Assembly: GCA_946965045.2 (NCBI GenBank)
Contig: OX337228.1
Span: 3,410,001 to 3,474,000, forward strand
DNA length: 64,000 bases
Direction: 5' to 3'
Source of the DNA: Epithemia pelagica
Lineage: Eukaryota; Bacillariophyta; Bacillariophyceae; Surirellales; Surirellaceae
A model generated the notes under the pieces. The model worked only from the letters and a program-made list of their open reading frames with translations, did no database searches and was not told where the DNA came from. Shown one piece after another: positions 19,972 through 31,642 of the stretch. Each line of letters begins with the position of its first letter. The stretch's first letter is position 1. The translations under genes and the position numbers were made by a program.

Positions 19972-21189
19972 CTAGAAATTACTAGTGGCACGAGCAGCAT
20001 TTTGACGGAGTTGTGGCATGTATGTCGTCTGGATTTGATTAAATCCAACAGTTGATGCTCTAAAGTTGTAAAGGAGAGCAATCAACCGTAGAATCACTCG
20101 GCGCTCTCCAACCTCTTCATAGGGGAGACGGTCTTTGAGGCGAGGGAAAGATGCCTGTAGACCTCTCATCCCCCACTCCGACAATTGCCGAACAGAAGTT
20201 GCGGCACGGAACACTACGCGTCTCATCCGCACATTACCATCGTTGTCAAAATTTGACTGATGCGACTTAAGCAAGGAGGGACGGTTTTCCCTTCCAAAGG
20301 CAGAATCAACTACCACACGGGCTCCACCATTATCTCTCTCCCGCTCATGTAGTTCATCTAACTTGTTGTAGATGTTTGAAATAGAGGCAAGTGTAGAGTC
20401 ATGCCATGAACCTGGAGCGTTTATAAAACAAGCACGGATTTTGCCATCCGGTGAGTAGACAAAGAGATTGGACACATAGTGGTCGTGAGTCCATCCATTG
20501 TAAAACATGTTTTGTGTCAACGGATTTGCGGCAACACAGAGCTTCAAACCATCCATGGCTGCCCAAATGTTGGCAAGACAGGGGTACTTGGCTTGGATTG
20601 ACTGTTTGAATACAGCAATTTCTTCAGGTGTTGGAAGCTCTACCTTGGCGTCTGGATGCTTGGCAAGGACCTTGACCAGGATCCTCCTTCCGAATCTAAG
20701 CCACACTGATAACGGGTTGGCTGTGAAGCCGAATATCAATTGTAGTACTTTCCTGGATCCTCGAGTACGGGTCCATGCCAGCACAAGTCCTAGACACATG
20801 ACCGCTGTTATTTTCCTGCGCCTACCATGATTCCTCCTTGTAAGTCGTCGCATGTGTCCCCGATTGTTATGTGACTGTGGGTAAGGAGTGTAGGCTTTGA
20901 ACATTGGTCTGAACAGGGTTAGAAGCCGATTGAACGCTGCATGATCAAAACCACAAAGGGTGATTAACGCGTCATCCTGCATTGACCTATAGAGGTGCAT
21001 AAATGCAGAGTTAAGGGGGTCATGTAACGCATTTCTGCGGATTACGGACCTACGCAGTTGGTTGTATTCGTCTATTTCGTTGTTGTTCTGTTGCTGGAGA
21101 AGCAACATCATCAGAATGGAAGCTTCCTCCATTGTCTTAGTTCTTGTATGGTGGAGGGAGACGAATGAGCATTGGGGGAGATTAGGCAT
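19972..21189 (-). CDS. PIF/Harbinger DDE transposase (HARBI1-like)
   Basis: 405 residues, intact. DDE_Tnp_4-type signature: WAAMDGLKLCV with the first catalytic Asp near residue 210, INAPGSWHDSTLA with the second near 261, and VVDSAFGREN near 293 followed by a Glu candidate in QLSEWGMRGLQASF near 340. An N-terminal helical region (LCGFDHAAFNRLLTLFRPMF) fits the usual DNA-binding part of HARBI1-type enzymes. The product would cut and rejoin element ends, with help from the Myb-like protein encoded opposite. Both genes look undamaged, so this copy may be autonomous unless the MITE in its left end blocks recognition. Confidence 0.88.
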   Translation of the reverse strand: MPNLPQCSFVSLHHTRTKTMEEASILMMLLLQQQNNNEIDEYNQLRRSVIRRNALHDPLNSAFMHLYRSMQDDALITLCGFDHAAFNRLLTLFRPMFKAYTPYPQSHNNRGHMRRLTRRNHGRRRKITAVMCLGLVLAWTRTRGSRKVLQLIFGFTANPLSVWLRFGRRILVKVLAKHPDAKVELPTPEEIAVFKQSIQAKYPCLANIWAAMDGLKLCVAANPLTQNMFYNGWTHDHYVSNLFVYSPDGKIRACFINAPGSWHDSTLASISNIYNKLDELHERERDNGGARVVVDSAFGRENRPSLLKSHQSNFDNDGNVRMRRVVFRAATSVRQLSEWGMRGLQASFPRLKDRLPYEEVGERRVILRLIALLYNFRASTVGFNQIQTTYMPQLRQNAARATSNF

Positions 21190-21544
21190 GCGTGTACACG
21201 TGTATCCAAAGATAGGTTGTGTTTTTATTGGATTTGACCTATTTTGTATTCAGGACATACGATAAACTTAAACTTAAACCTAATGGTTGAGTTTGTGTTT
21301 ATGTTTGTGTCCATTGCACTTTCAGTAAACACCCAATAATGAGATATGCCTACCGTCAAGATCCAGCGAAAAGAGAAGGGGGTGTTTCAACGAAATTACT
21401 CCCTAAAAAAACCCCCGCTGGGGGGTAGTAGTAGCTTAGATACGAAACATCGTACTCCCTAGAGAGAGTACGCGGGTGAAGCAAAAAGCAACAGGTGACA
21501 ACTCTCTATCCAAAACTCCCTTGCGTAGCACAATGTCATAGACC

Positions 21545-22849
21545 ATGGCGAGCAACCAAAGCGACGACCGGATGAATGCTGGCATTGAAATCTCTGATGG
21601 AGCGAAGGAGGCCGAGGATCCACAATGTGACGCGGATGCCAAAAGATCCCCAACATTTCCAGGAGATCCACAATGTGACGCTGATGCCAACAGATCCCCA
21701 ACATTTCCAGGAGCCGCAGACATCGCGTCAATTCTACATAGCAGTGGACCCATCGTCAAGGCGGTTGTCCTACGGCATGGACTTCTTGACAGAAAGGACA
21801 CCGAACTGTGTACGAGTCAGTCAGTCGGTCCTGATTCGATGGACTCTAAATCAAGTGCTCAGTTGGACGAGGATGGAAAGGGGAATCACTCTCGTCCTTT
21901 GCTTAATGACTTAGTTGAAGAGATTGAAATTGACACCACTCCGTCAAGGAATCAAGTGGTGAAGATTTTGGGTGGCCCTTTCACCTTCTTGGGACAGTGG
22001 CCTTCAGAAGGAACAGTTGCAATGGTTCGGAAATCCTTTTTAGCAGATACATCTGAGCCTTTGCATAATCTCTCTGTCAAGACCCTACGGAAGAAATGCG
22101 AACTCCAGGGAATAGATACCTCGTCTATGATAGAAAAGTCAGAACTTGTGACAGCTCTTGAGGATTTTCAAAGCAAATGCTTGCCTCTCAATCCCCATCG
22201 GCTACAACCACCGCTACACAATTCAGCAGCGCATGGCGATATATTAATAATGAAGGTCGCTGAAACAAAAGAGGAACTTGATGAGGAGGATGAAATCGAG
22301 GCTTCAGAAGTTGACATTATGAGCAACGATGATTTCTTCCTCGATTACACTCGAGACGAATACCTAGAGTTTGCTTCGAGGACAGACATCGAAGCTCACG
22401 AACCACTTCATCATTCGGACGACAATGATGAAGTGACCGAACAGTGCGATGGTGATAGCGACGAAGCCGAGGACAGTGAGGATGACGAGGACTTTCGGCT
22501 AGAGGGGATTGACGAAGAAGAAAAACACGGCCTACTTAACATCATACTTGGAGGAGTCATTCAAAAGTTTCGTGAGGACAGCGGCCGTGGCCCAAATACG
22601 GAAGAAGTTTTAGAACTGCGTCGAGCCGTTGCTGCGGAACTGGAAATTCCTCTGCCATGTGAAAATGACGATAAAATGCTGTCATCTGTAGAGTCTTCCG
22701 TGCCTGACGGGGAAAAGAGGGGACGCGGCCCACTCTCTGACTCTAGACCACTGAAGAAGGTAAAATTTGCAGGCGATTCAACACGCTGTGAGAAGGAAAC
22801 CAGCGATAAAGACGAGCCCAGCCCATCGAGTGTAGAAATCAGGAAGTAA
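21545..22849 (+). CDS. Acidic protein with SAP-like helix-turn-helix, unknown function
   Basis: 434 residues. Residues about 175-215 (LHNLSVKTLRKKCELQGIDTSSMIEKSELVTALEDF) look like a SAP-type motif, known from DNA- and RNA-binding nuclear proteins. Next come acidic stretches (DEEDEIEASEVD, DEAEDSEDDEDF) and a conserved-looking helix GLLNIILGGVIQKFREDSGRG. The C-terminus has a basic patch SRPLKKVKF that may be a nuclear signal. A perfect-frame tandem repeat of 16 residues lies near the N-terminus. The start used is the first Met; a later one is possible. Function is not recognised. Confidence 0.65.
   Translation: MASNQSDDRMNAGIEISDGAKEAEDPQCDADAKRSPTFPGDPQCDADANRSPTFPGAADIASILHSSGPIVKAVVLRHGLLDRKDTELCTSQSVGPDSMDSKSSAQLDEDGKGNHSRPLLNDLVEEIEIDTTPSRNQVVKILGGPFTFLGQWPSEGTVAMVRKSFLADTSEPLHNLSVKTLRKKCELQGIDTSSMIEKSELVTALEDFQSKCLPLNPHRLQPPLHNSAAHGDILIMKVAETKEELDEEDEIEASEVDIMSNDDFFLDYTRDEYLEFASRTDIEAHEPLHHSDDNDEVTEQCDGDSDEAEDSEDDEDFRLEGIDEEEKHGLLNIILGGVIQKFREDSGRGPNTEEVLELRRAVAAELEIPLPCENDDKMLSSVESSVPDGEKRGRGPLSDSRPLKKVKFAGDSTRCEKETSDKDEPSPSSVEIRK
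21617..21712 (+). repeat. Tandem 48-bp duplication in coding sequence
   Basis: Two adjacent 48-bp units (21617-21664 and 21665-21712), two differences, encode DPQCDADAKRSPTFPG and the same with Asn for Lys. Recent in-frame duplication. Confidence 0.85.
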
Positions 22850-24080
<1,231 letters not shown>

Positions 24081-24385
24081 AGCAATGTCTGGGAAACCTT
24101 GACGAATATTCGATTGCCTCATAGGAACATCGGGCAACATAGCATAAGTATTGGTCTTTATTTAGTGATGTAAGCTGTCAGTTTCATTTTATTTTCGTCT
24201 CTTGTTGAGCTGGTAGCACTTTCCATTCGAAAGTTCACTTGAAGATGATTGTATGCATAGCCCTCAGTGACGGGTTTTGTTGCGATGCAAGACGACAAAG
24301 GTGCGGAGTCCCGGAGTGGAGACCGACAAAGATTTATAGTTGCTTGTACGCTTGTCTCAAAAGATTTCGTTTCTAATATACTTTC
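24081..24385. other. Short convergent spacer
   Basis: 305 bp between the ARF stop and the 3' end of the GON4L-like gene. It should hold both 3' UTRs; nothing else is seen. Confidence 0.4.
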
Positions 24386-27300
24386 TCAGAACACAAGCTT
24401 TCTTTTCTTTGGATCTTTCTCTTGATCCCCAACAACCTTGGCGAAAAGTGAAGAGCGACCTTCGACATCAGGATTCTTCCTTTTGCTGGTTGCGGATGAT
24501 GCCGAAGAGGATGGCAATCCTGGTGACGACGCCATCAGGTTCAATCCCGATATAGCTTCTAGGTCATTTTCAGAGAGCGTCGAGGGGACGTGTCCATCCT
24601 TGAAAAGTACTTTTCTTCTCGAATTGACTGACTGTCCCGAGTGTGCCAAGTGCTGCATGGCGACCGTGTCCAGACTGTGAGCAGGCGGAGTTATTTCGGT
24701 CTGAGGAGACGAGTGTGGAGAAGGGCTAAACCCGACCATCTGGGATGTAGGTGGAAAGCTTGCAACCGATATGTTGCCCAATGCAGGGCTGGGTATTTTC
24801 GGCCAAAGTTGGGCTGGTGATGCCTGAAAAGCGGGTGAAAGTCCGATCTGGGTTCCGTCGGTGGAGAATATAGCGCCCTTGGTTGGATCCCGAGCTGGGG
24901 TTGTTCCTTGATCTTTCGTTTCCACGGCATCATCCACGTTTCTCGTTAGTTGGTGAACCGACCTCGTTGCTTTTTCGTCTACTGGCATTGGATCTGTTTC
25001 GGATTGCGACTGCTTTGCATGGTTGGGCTTTCCGTCAGACGCTTTAGAAACAGTCTCGTTTGAAACATCCGTCTCCTTCGTCTTCCTCAAAATTCCTGCC
25101 AAGAGACCAGCAGAATCGTTGGCATGTTCCGTACTACCTATCTCCTTTTTTCGTTTATCTGCTTCAAGTTTGGATGGAGACCGTGCTAGATCAACAGCCA
25201 TCGCGCTTGCAACCATATTTTCGGTCTTCATCAGCTCTTGCATTTGCTGCGACATTTGAGACCATCCTGTCGGACCTGTCGGATCTTCAGGAGATCCCTC
25301 CCGTGCCAACTTCTCGAATGCAGCGCGGGATTCATCTTCTGCTGGGTAGGTATCGTTATAATGCGGGGGTGGGATATGAACATAAGGAGAATAAGGAGGA
25401 TGGTGCGGATATGGGTACGGCGGTGGATACAGATGTGATGGAGAACCATACATGGGATATGGATAAGGGAAGGGATGAGGTGGATGATGAGGAGAGTACA
25501 TGTGAGGCGGAGGAATATGGGCAGTGGCTGAAGATGAAACATTTGCATCTGCCTCTGAAACACCAGCTTTGACTTCGGGGACGCTCTCAACTGGTTTGGT
25601 ACGTCCAGTTTTCACAGAAGGTTGTGACTTCACGGTTGGGGTGTGGCTGTGGGTAGATTCGTGAGTTGGGGGTCTCGTCTCAAGTTTCTGCTGGACAGAA
25701 ATACTCTTAGTATTGTCCGGCACCGTCGGAGCACGAACAGCGCTCTCCTCAAGACTCTTGAGGTATTCACGTTTGTTGGATCTTTCCACTGTTGACTTCA
25801 CTCGTCTCTCCAAAACCTGATACCTCTTTCTGAGGTGTCCGCGATCTCTGTGAGGAATCAGACGGGATCCAAGCTCGGCCCACATATGTCCCGTAATTGG
25901 AACAGCCTTGAGAAGCGTGAGATCCTCCTCCAGACTCCATCGATGAACGTTGAGGACAGCTGGCGCTGGCACTGGTTTGAGTCTACTCATGGAAGTCTCG
26001 TCAATGTCATCACTAGATTCGTGTTTCGGAGGCTTCTCCAAACGCCCTTCCGAATCAATTAAAATTCCGTTTGCTTTATACATAAGAACACAAAGCTTGC
26101 TGTACCGTTGTGAGATGATGTTCGTTGATCTCTCAGGAAGAAAGCGATCAGCAATCAACATCCACTGCTTTTCACCATAGAGATTTACTCCACGAAGGAC
26201 AAGATTATCTTCGCCGGCAGTGAACAGGTTTCTATTTCGTCGGCAGGCTGACTGCTGCTTCTCGTTGCACGGTGGTTTGAAGTTTAGCCCTAGGAACTCC
26301 TGTGGATCACTCAAGTTCTCCGAAACATCTCGGTTACCTGGAAGCAACGATGCATCAAAACTCTGCTGGGTAGCGTTCAGAACGTACTCACATGCCTCCT
26401 TATTTGATTCAATTTCGAGCAACTGGGGTTGGTCATTGTTTTCATCATGTTGGACGCTTCGGTCAATGAGAGCAAACGTATCGTCTAGTTTCAAGAGTCC
26501 TCCAATGTCGAATACTGTGTTCCCCACCCTTTCATGAATGCCTTGCTCAGCAAGCTTTCGCTGAAACTTAGAGCGAGTCAGTCTCATCTCTAACGTAGGG
26601 TCGCGAATTTTCCAAGGTTCGGCGCCAGTGGTATCTTTCAGTATGATGTTGCCGTCTTTCGCACGACTACCACGACGACTGGGTCGCCTCAGTTTGTGGC
26701 CTTTCCAAGAGTTGAACTGAAGCGAAAACCGAATTGCATCTGTTTGATTCTGCCTGAGATCATGGAGCAGACCAACTGCCGCGTCTAAAATTTCCACCAG
26801 GTCATCAGCAGTTTCACCTCCTGCCAGAAAATCAGTTCTATCGGTACGGCTTCGATGGTACTTTTGATAATGCGCGGCACGAACTGTCAGCACAGCTTGC
26901 TGTACAAGAAGCTGGTAGTGCTGTTGTAGCATTAAGGATATTTGTTTGTATTGATCGTTGGATACAACGCTTTTGTGTTTGAAAGGGAAGCTTGCAGCTC
27001 CGCTTCTTTGTCCAAGGATGTATCCTCCAGTTTGCCTTTTGCCTTTAGATCCCGTATCTGATCCTTCCCCCTTGGAATCCCTTAATGGAGATAGCTCAGT
27101 CACCGATGTACCATCACCGCTTGATCCGTGATCTAACAAAGATGCCACAGCAGCTTCGATGTCTTCTTCCTCTAGCCATCCCAGCTCCTCCGCAAGTTCT
27201 CTGTACAGTGCATCCTCAGAGCTGTCATGAGATACTGAAGACATGCAAGTAGCCTGAGTTCCTTCGACAGAGTTTCCGAAACTCGGATCAAGTTTCGCAT

Positions 27301-28312
27301 CAGCGATAAGTTTCGACGAATGTTCCTCGACACCATTTTCGACGTTGTCGTCGTCATCCTCCTCCTCCTGCTCTTCATCATCAATTTCATCCATTATGTT
27401 GTATTCATCTTCATCGTCATCTTGGAAAAGGTTGAGTACATCCGCAACCTTAAGGTTGAGTCCCTTCACCAAGCGATCGTAGTCATCGAGATCTTCATCC
27501 TCCAAAAGTCGTTCTGCAGTCAACGATGTTGCCTTCATCTGTTCTTGATCGTCTTTCTCAACTGAGAACGTTAATCCACTTTCCGTGCTTTCCTTCGCCA
27601 TGGGAGGTTTCTGTCCTGTAGTGTCTCGAGTGTCGGAGACCCGATTCTCAGGTTGCGGCATATGGGCTCGAGAGGGATTTCCGGGAGGCTTCGAGAACAC
27701 AGGGGGTTGCCGCGTGTGATACGTGTGATCTTGAGGAGGATATTGATATGAGAACGGAGGAGGAGGTGGCAGAGAGGTCGGCTTCTTAGCCGATCCTTTC
27801 GTGGATGTTGACGCCCCTGGACCATATTGATGCGGTGGTGGATGTTGGTAGTATGGATGCACGGGCGCAGAATGATGGTAGCCAGGTGGCACTGGTACAG
27901 GATGTTGGTAGAGGTGATAGGGATAGTGGCCGGGAGGAGGATACGGTTGATGATGTGGATGGTGCGGGTGCATTGGAGGCTTGACATGACTATATTGACT
28001 GGTTTGTGGCTGCGCGACTTTGGAGTTTGCATGATTCGATTTTTGTAACGGTTTTTGTTGTGGAAGTCCTTTGCGCCATGCTGGGACACGCTTCTTGCTT
28101 GAGGTTGTTGACGACAAAGCATATGCTCGCGCGGCAGCCTTGATTTCTTCCAGTGATTTTTTGGGAGCTGGTTCAGAGGGATTAATTTCATTGGAACTGC
28201 TTGTAGCAGCGACATTCGTTACTTTCGTGGTTGAGGATATATCCTTGTCGCGAGAATCGCTTTCACCCACCGACTGCCCACGTGTGGTTTCTTCCACATG
28301 TTTATCTCCCAT
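24386..28312 (-). CDS. Large Myb/SANT protein, GON4L-like transcriptional regulator
   Basis: 1308 residues, no intron. A His/Pro/Tyr-rich stretch covers about 115-215, an acidic run about 300-330. YKQISLMLQQHYQLLVQQAVL near 450 resembles the conserved segment of GON4L-type proteins. Two SANT/Myb repeats follow: TAGEDNLVLRGVNLYGEKQWMLIADRFLPERSTNIISQRYSKL near 695-740 and WSLEEDLTLLKAVPITGHMWAELGSRLIPHRDRGHLRKRYQVL near 790-835. A second Pro/His/Tyr stretch and a basic C-terminal KKRKLVF complete it. GON4L-like proteins are nuclear corepressor components in animals and plants; the assignment here rests on domain order by eye. An SNAPc-type Myb is the alternative. Confidence 0.7.
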   Translation of the reverse strand: MGDKHVEETTRGQSVGESDSRDKDISSTTKVTNVAATSSSNEINPSEPAPKKSLEEIKAAARAYALSSTTSSKKRVPAWRKGLPQQKPLQKSNHANSKVAQPQTSQYSHVKPPMHPHHPHHQPYPPPGHYPYHLYQHPVPVPPGYHHSAPVHPYYQHPPPHQYGPGASTSTKGSAKKPTSLPPPPPFSYQYPPQDHTYHTRQPPVFSKPPGNPSRAHMPQPENRVSDTRDTTGQKPPMAKESTESGLTFSVEKDDQEQMKATSLTAERLLEDEDLDDYDRLVKGLNLKVADVLNLFQDDDEDEYNIMDEIDDEEQEEEDDDDNVENGVEEHSSKLIADAKLDPSFGNSVEGTQATCMSSVSHDSSEDALYRELAEELGWLEEEDIEAAVASLLDHGSSGDGTSVTELSPLRDSKGEGSDTGSKGKRQTGGYILGQRSGAASFPFKHKSVVSNDQYKQISLMLQQHYQLLVQQAVLTVRAAHYQKYHRSRTDRTDFLAGGETADDLVEILDAAVGLLHDLRQNQTDAIRFSLQFNSWKGHKLRRPSRRGSRAKDGNIILKDTTGAEPWKIRDPTLEMRLTRSKFQRKLAEQGIHERVGNTVFDIGGLLKLDDTFALIDRSVQHDENNDQPQLLEIESNKEACEYVLNATQQSFDASLLPGNRDVSENLSDPQEFLGLNFKPPCNEKQQSACRRNRNLFTAGEDNLVLRGVNLYGEKQWMLIADRFLPERSTNIISQRYSKLCVLMYKANGILIDSEGRLEKPPKHESSDDIDETSMSRLKPVPAPAVLNVHRWSLEEDLTLLKAVPITGHMWAELGSRLIPHRDRGHLRKRYQVLERRVKSTVERSNKREYLKSLEESAVRAPTVPDNTKSISVQQKLETRPPTHESTHSHTPTVKSQPSVKTGRTKPVESVPEVKAGVSEADANVSSSATAHIPPPHMYSPHHPPHPFPYPYPMYGSPSHLYPPPYPYPHHPPYSPYVHIPPPHYNDTYPAEDESRAAFEKLAREGSPEDPTGPTGWSQMSQQMQELMKTENMVASAMAVDLARSPSKLEADKRKKEIGSTEHANDSAGLLAGILRKTKETDVSNETVSKASDGKPNHAKQSQSETDPMPVDEKATRSVHQLTRNVDDAVETKDQGTTPARDPTKGAIFSTDGTQIGLSPAFQASPAQLWPKIPSPALGNISVASFPPTSQMVGFSPSPHSSPQTEITPPAHSLDTVAMQHLAHSGQSVNSRRKVLFKDGHVPSTLSENDLEAISGLNLMASSPGLPSSSASSATSKRKNPDVEGRSSLFAKVVGDQEKDPKKRKLVF

Positions 28313-28463
28313 TCTGTGAGACTCCTGACATTGAATTCTTCGGAAGCCGAAGACGAGAAATCGGTCACTGCCCCTAATCAGATCATGCGCGAGAAAAGTG
28401 CTGTATCTTTCTCCTCAGCACTTGCCTGTTTGGACTTTGTGGATTGCTTGTTTGCTGGTTGTC
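28313..28463. other. Upstream region of GON4L-like gene
   Basis: 151 bp between the start codon on - and the heptamer repeat. No motif is assigned. Confidence 0.3.
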
Positions 28464-28619
28464 TGTTGCTTGTTGCTTGTTGCTTGTTCTGCTTGTTGTT
28501 TGTTGTTTGTTGTTTGTTGTTTGTTGTTTGTTGTTTGTTGTTTGTTGTTTGTTGTTTGTTGTTTGTTGTTTGTTGTTTGTTGTTTGTTGTTTGTTGTTTG
28601 TTGTTTGTTGCTTGTTGTT
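28464..28619. repeat. Heptanucleotide minisatellite (TTGTTTG)n
   Basis: About 17 near-perfect head-to-tail copies of a 7-bp unit from roughly 28491 to 28610, with degenerate copies (gttgctt) on the left. Because 7 is not a multiple of 3, all frames are open and give spurious CCLLFVV ORFs. It lies 150 bp upstream of the GON4L-like start. Confidence 0.92.
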
Positions 28620-29175
28620 GGGTCCGAGTGTCGAGGCCCGTACCGACCGTGACTCGTCTCTTTCACTTCCATTCGGACATCATTTTCAAACTGGCGCGCG
28701 CCGAAAATGAAGTCAAATCTCAAATTCTGACTACACTTCAGCGTGAGAGCTCAAAGTATCCCACAATGTTTCTACTAGTGATACATCGCTTATAGCCTTT
28801 GGGGGAGTAGTGTTTAAACCGGCGCGCCATTATTTCACGGGATATCAATATATATTTTTCAACATTCATACTCGTCGTACAACAGGTACGTAATAATATA
28901 AAGTATACGAAGAAGAGTACCTTGGTTGCTCAATACAAAAATATGTATGGATCTGTATGTACGGATATCGTTACAAGTACGACGATCGCGCATCCAAGAT
29001 CCAGAGTCCCGTTGAGGCCATTCCCACGAAAACTCCAAACGACCCGGATTTGACGTCACATTTACGTCTTATTTCCGGGTTCAATGCCATATCACAATTC
29101 ATACTGTCGAGATTGTAAATTCTGTGACAAAGTAGGAAAAATTCGCGCTTCTTCGTGCAGTGGTTCGTTTGCGTA
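28620..29175. other. Intergenic spacer
   Basis: No gene seen. At 29042-29080 there is a stretch (acccggatttgacg, then tatttccgggtt) that recurs at 29584-29614, one copy outside and one inside the neighbouring MITE. Confidence 0.4.
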
Positions 29176-29668
29176 AGGCCGTTCCTTGATATTCTGCAAA
29201 AACAAAAATCGACACATGACATCACCTTTTTGTAGACAATTGCGCGACACGCCGTCCTTTGGCATTTACAAAACCAAAACCTATAACCGCACTTTTTCCC
29301 CCAAGGCCCCCAATAGTCCCCATATTCACTTTGATGATTTGAATACTACAATTATCAAAGTAAGACATTAGGAGGACGTTCCGTCTTCCTCTTCATTGAG
29401 GTTAGGGGGACCGTTGAAGTCGAACGCGCGCCGTTCAAAAAATCCTAAACCGTCATTTTTGTTTCTGTAGGCCCAATGTACACTAGCAAAAAGAAAGCAC
29501 TATCCCTAATGTCTGTTCAGCTTTTGCCGGCCTGCAAAAGTTGGACCCAACTTTTGCAGCCTCAAAAGCTGAAACAGCGTCGAACCCGGATTTGACGCCA
29601 TATTTCCGGGTTTTTTGTGACGTGTCACCCTCCAACTTTTGTTTTTGCAGAATATCAAGGAACGGCCT
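29176..29668. mobile_element. 493-bp MITE with perfect 32-bp inverted repeats
   Basis: Left end aggccgttccttgatattct... (29176-29207) and its exact complement at 29637-29668. Left flank TA and right flank AA do not give a clean target duplication. No ORF inside. It is a non-autonomous DNA element whose superfamily I cannot assign. Confidence 0.78.
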
Positions 29669-31642
29669 AAGTCGATTGTCCAGGCCATTGTGACAGTCCT
29701 ACTAATTGTCCATTGTCGAAAGAGCCATCCTCTAGATCATCTTTGGTTTGATTGTTGTTTGATGCCCCAACCCGTTCTTTAACCCAAACAAGATAGGGTA
29801 GATGTGCATACTGAAAGCCCCAATACGTCAGAATGGGTGAAGTCTAACGATGCATAATTTTCAGACTACCTCTACTACTAGAGGTAGGGGAAGCTTTCGA
29901 TGAGCGAGCTACGGATACTCAGCTAATCCTAGGTGGAGGCGGAGGGGACAAACGAGCGTTGAGCATACTCCCCTCATGATATCCGTATGCTGTTGGTTAG
30001 ATGTGACGCCCAGTTCGTTCCCACTTCCCACCATGAATTGTGCGGCAACCTTAGGTATACTACTCGTATTGGTGTGAGATGTCAGATATGTCACGTGACC
30101 AAGGTCCATGATAGGTGCCACTCGTTCCCCCTACGAGTACTAACTAGAGGAGCTACTACTTATAAGGAGTAGGTTTTTGTCACGAGCATCTGACTTGCTC
30201 TTCACTCCTTCGCAACTTTCGCACTCGCTCTTTTCTTTTTTGCGGTGTCGACTGTGAATTGACTTCGCGCATGGTGATAGAGCGGTAGACTGGGATTTCA
30301 GACAGACTTGACTTTGTGACTGTAGCGACTAGCGACAGCGTAGCACCAAGGTTGCAAGTTCGTCGCGTCACCGACCCTCGGCCTGACGTGACGAGTTTGA
30401 CGAATGACGAGCTGCTGACGAACTAGACGAAATGTCGTCACCCCCTCGCCGAACTGGGAAACACAATGCAGACAGAAAGCAACATGGTAGTAATTGGAAA
30501 AGGTGGTAAACTTTCTTCTTCTCTACTCTGTCATCGATGCCCTGGTTTCTATTTCCCTCCTCTTCTTCCTCGTCGTCGTCTGCCGGGTCAGGTTAGTAGT
30601 CTTCGTCAGCAGCAGCAGTACCAGCACCGGCACCGCCGGCACCTGCGTCGTCATCTTCATCCGTCAAGGTCATCACCACTACCAAGTCTGTAGGGATTGA
30701 TGGTGCACCTTCATTGATGTGTGCCTCCATGTTTCACTTTTTAAAGTGTTTTTGAGCTTCTCTCGCCGTATCTGATCGCTATCAAAGAACTTCGGCGAAG
30801 TTTCTATGAATATCTTTTTTCGTCATCGTCATGTCAGGGGCCGATGGGCTGACGTGACATGGCCCGTTTTTCGTCATGTCAGGTGACGAAATGGATTTGT
30901 GACGCCGTCACAGTAGCATCCTTGGTAGCACCGCAGGACGGGAGGAATCGGAAACCGGATGCCCCGAATCCCGAAATCGATATGGATATCGACCATCAAA
31001 CATCTAACAGAAGAGCAAGAGCCACTCCCCCAAGATTAAAGAATGTTCCATAGGCAGCACTTGGTACCCCAAGTCGCGCGCATGCATCTCTTTTGGGCTG
31101 TCTCGACCATCTCAGAAACCCAAAAACTCACTATAGGCGAAACAGTGCAAAGAGTTTTTAGTTAAATACAACCCGATCCCAGACCCAAAAACCACTCTTG
31201 AGCATCTCCTCTCCATTGGATGCCCAAAACGAAGTCCATTGTATCCATGTAACGCTGATGTTAGTATCCAAAATCCTTCTTCTATGTATCTCCTTTGGAT
31301 TCCCGACCTTAGATCAGAGTTACCGGTCCAGCATTCGTGTTGCAAAGCCCAACGGAAACCCCCTCCAATTTATGAGAATAGAACCACTGCCGTGCTCGGC
31401 CTCCTCCCGAGCTGGACCATTCGTAACATTACTTTTTATATATCTACAAAGACAGCATACACCACTTAGTCGCACATTAATCGACATTTCTAAACTCTCC
31501 CTTTCTTATCCTAACGATTGGGCCTCTCTCTCATCTTTTGAGAGATGGACGAATGTAGAATGACCCCTCCCTCGTCTCTTTTACCTACAAGACATAGAAG
31601 CACTGTTTTGGTCGTCACTGATCTTATTGGATCCAAGCAACC
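29669..31642. other. Gene-poor spacer
   Basis: Nearly 2 kb without a convincing gene. It holds a CTAG-type stem near 29869-29890 (ctacctctactactagaggtag), TGACG-rich patches at 30384-30440 and 30830-30915, and short unsupported ORFs (for example 30859-31053). The last part is probably the left end or leader of the ORF at 31643. Confidence 0.4.

Larger units (their letters stand above)
17648..21425. mobile_element. PIF/Harbinger DNA transposon, complete two-gene element
   Basis: The termini are inverted: ccccccagcggggg at 17648 and its complement ending at 21425, with alignable subterminal sequence including gaaatta and cttgacggtaggcatatctc for about 100 bp. Both ends abut TA (left tta, right tag), so a clean 3-bp duplication is not seen. 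The element carries a Myb/SANT-like gene on + and a DDE transposase gene on -, the two proteins that PIF/Harbinger elements use together. A second MITE is nested in the left subterminal repeat. It is 3778 bp with the nested insert, about 3.2 kb without. Confidence 0.85.

Noticed and set aside
28464-28619. CRISPR-like array
   Set aside because: The repeat is a simple 7-bp tandem without spacers, in a eukaryotic genome.
28398-28795. Cys/Leu/Phe/Val-rich ORFs in three frames
   Set aside because: They are translations of the heptamer repeat, not genes.
30271-30345. tRNA-like stretch near agagcggtagactgggatttcag
   Set aside because: No B-box (GGTTCGA-type) and no pairing acceptor stem could be found.
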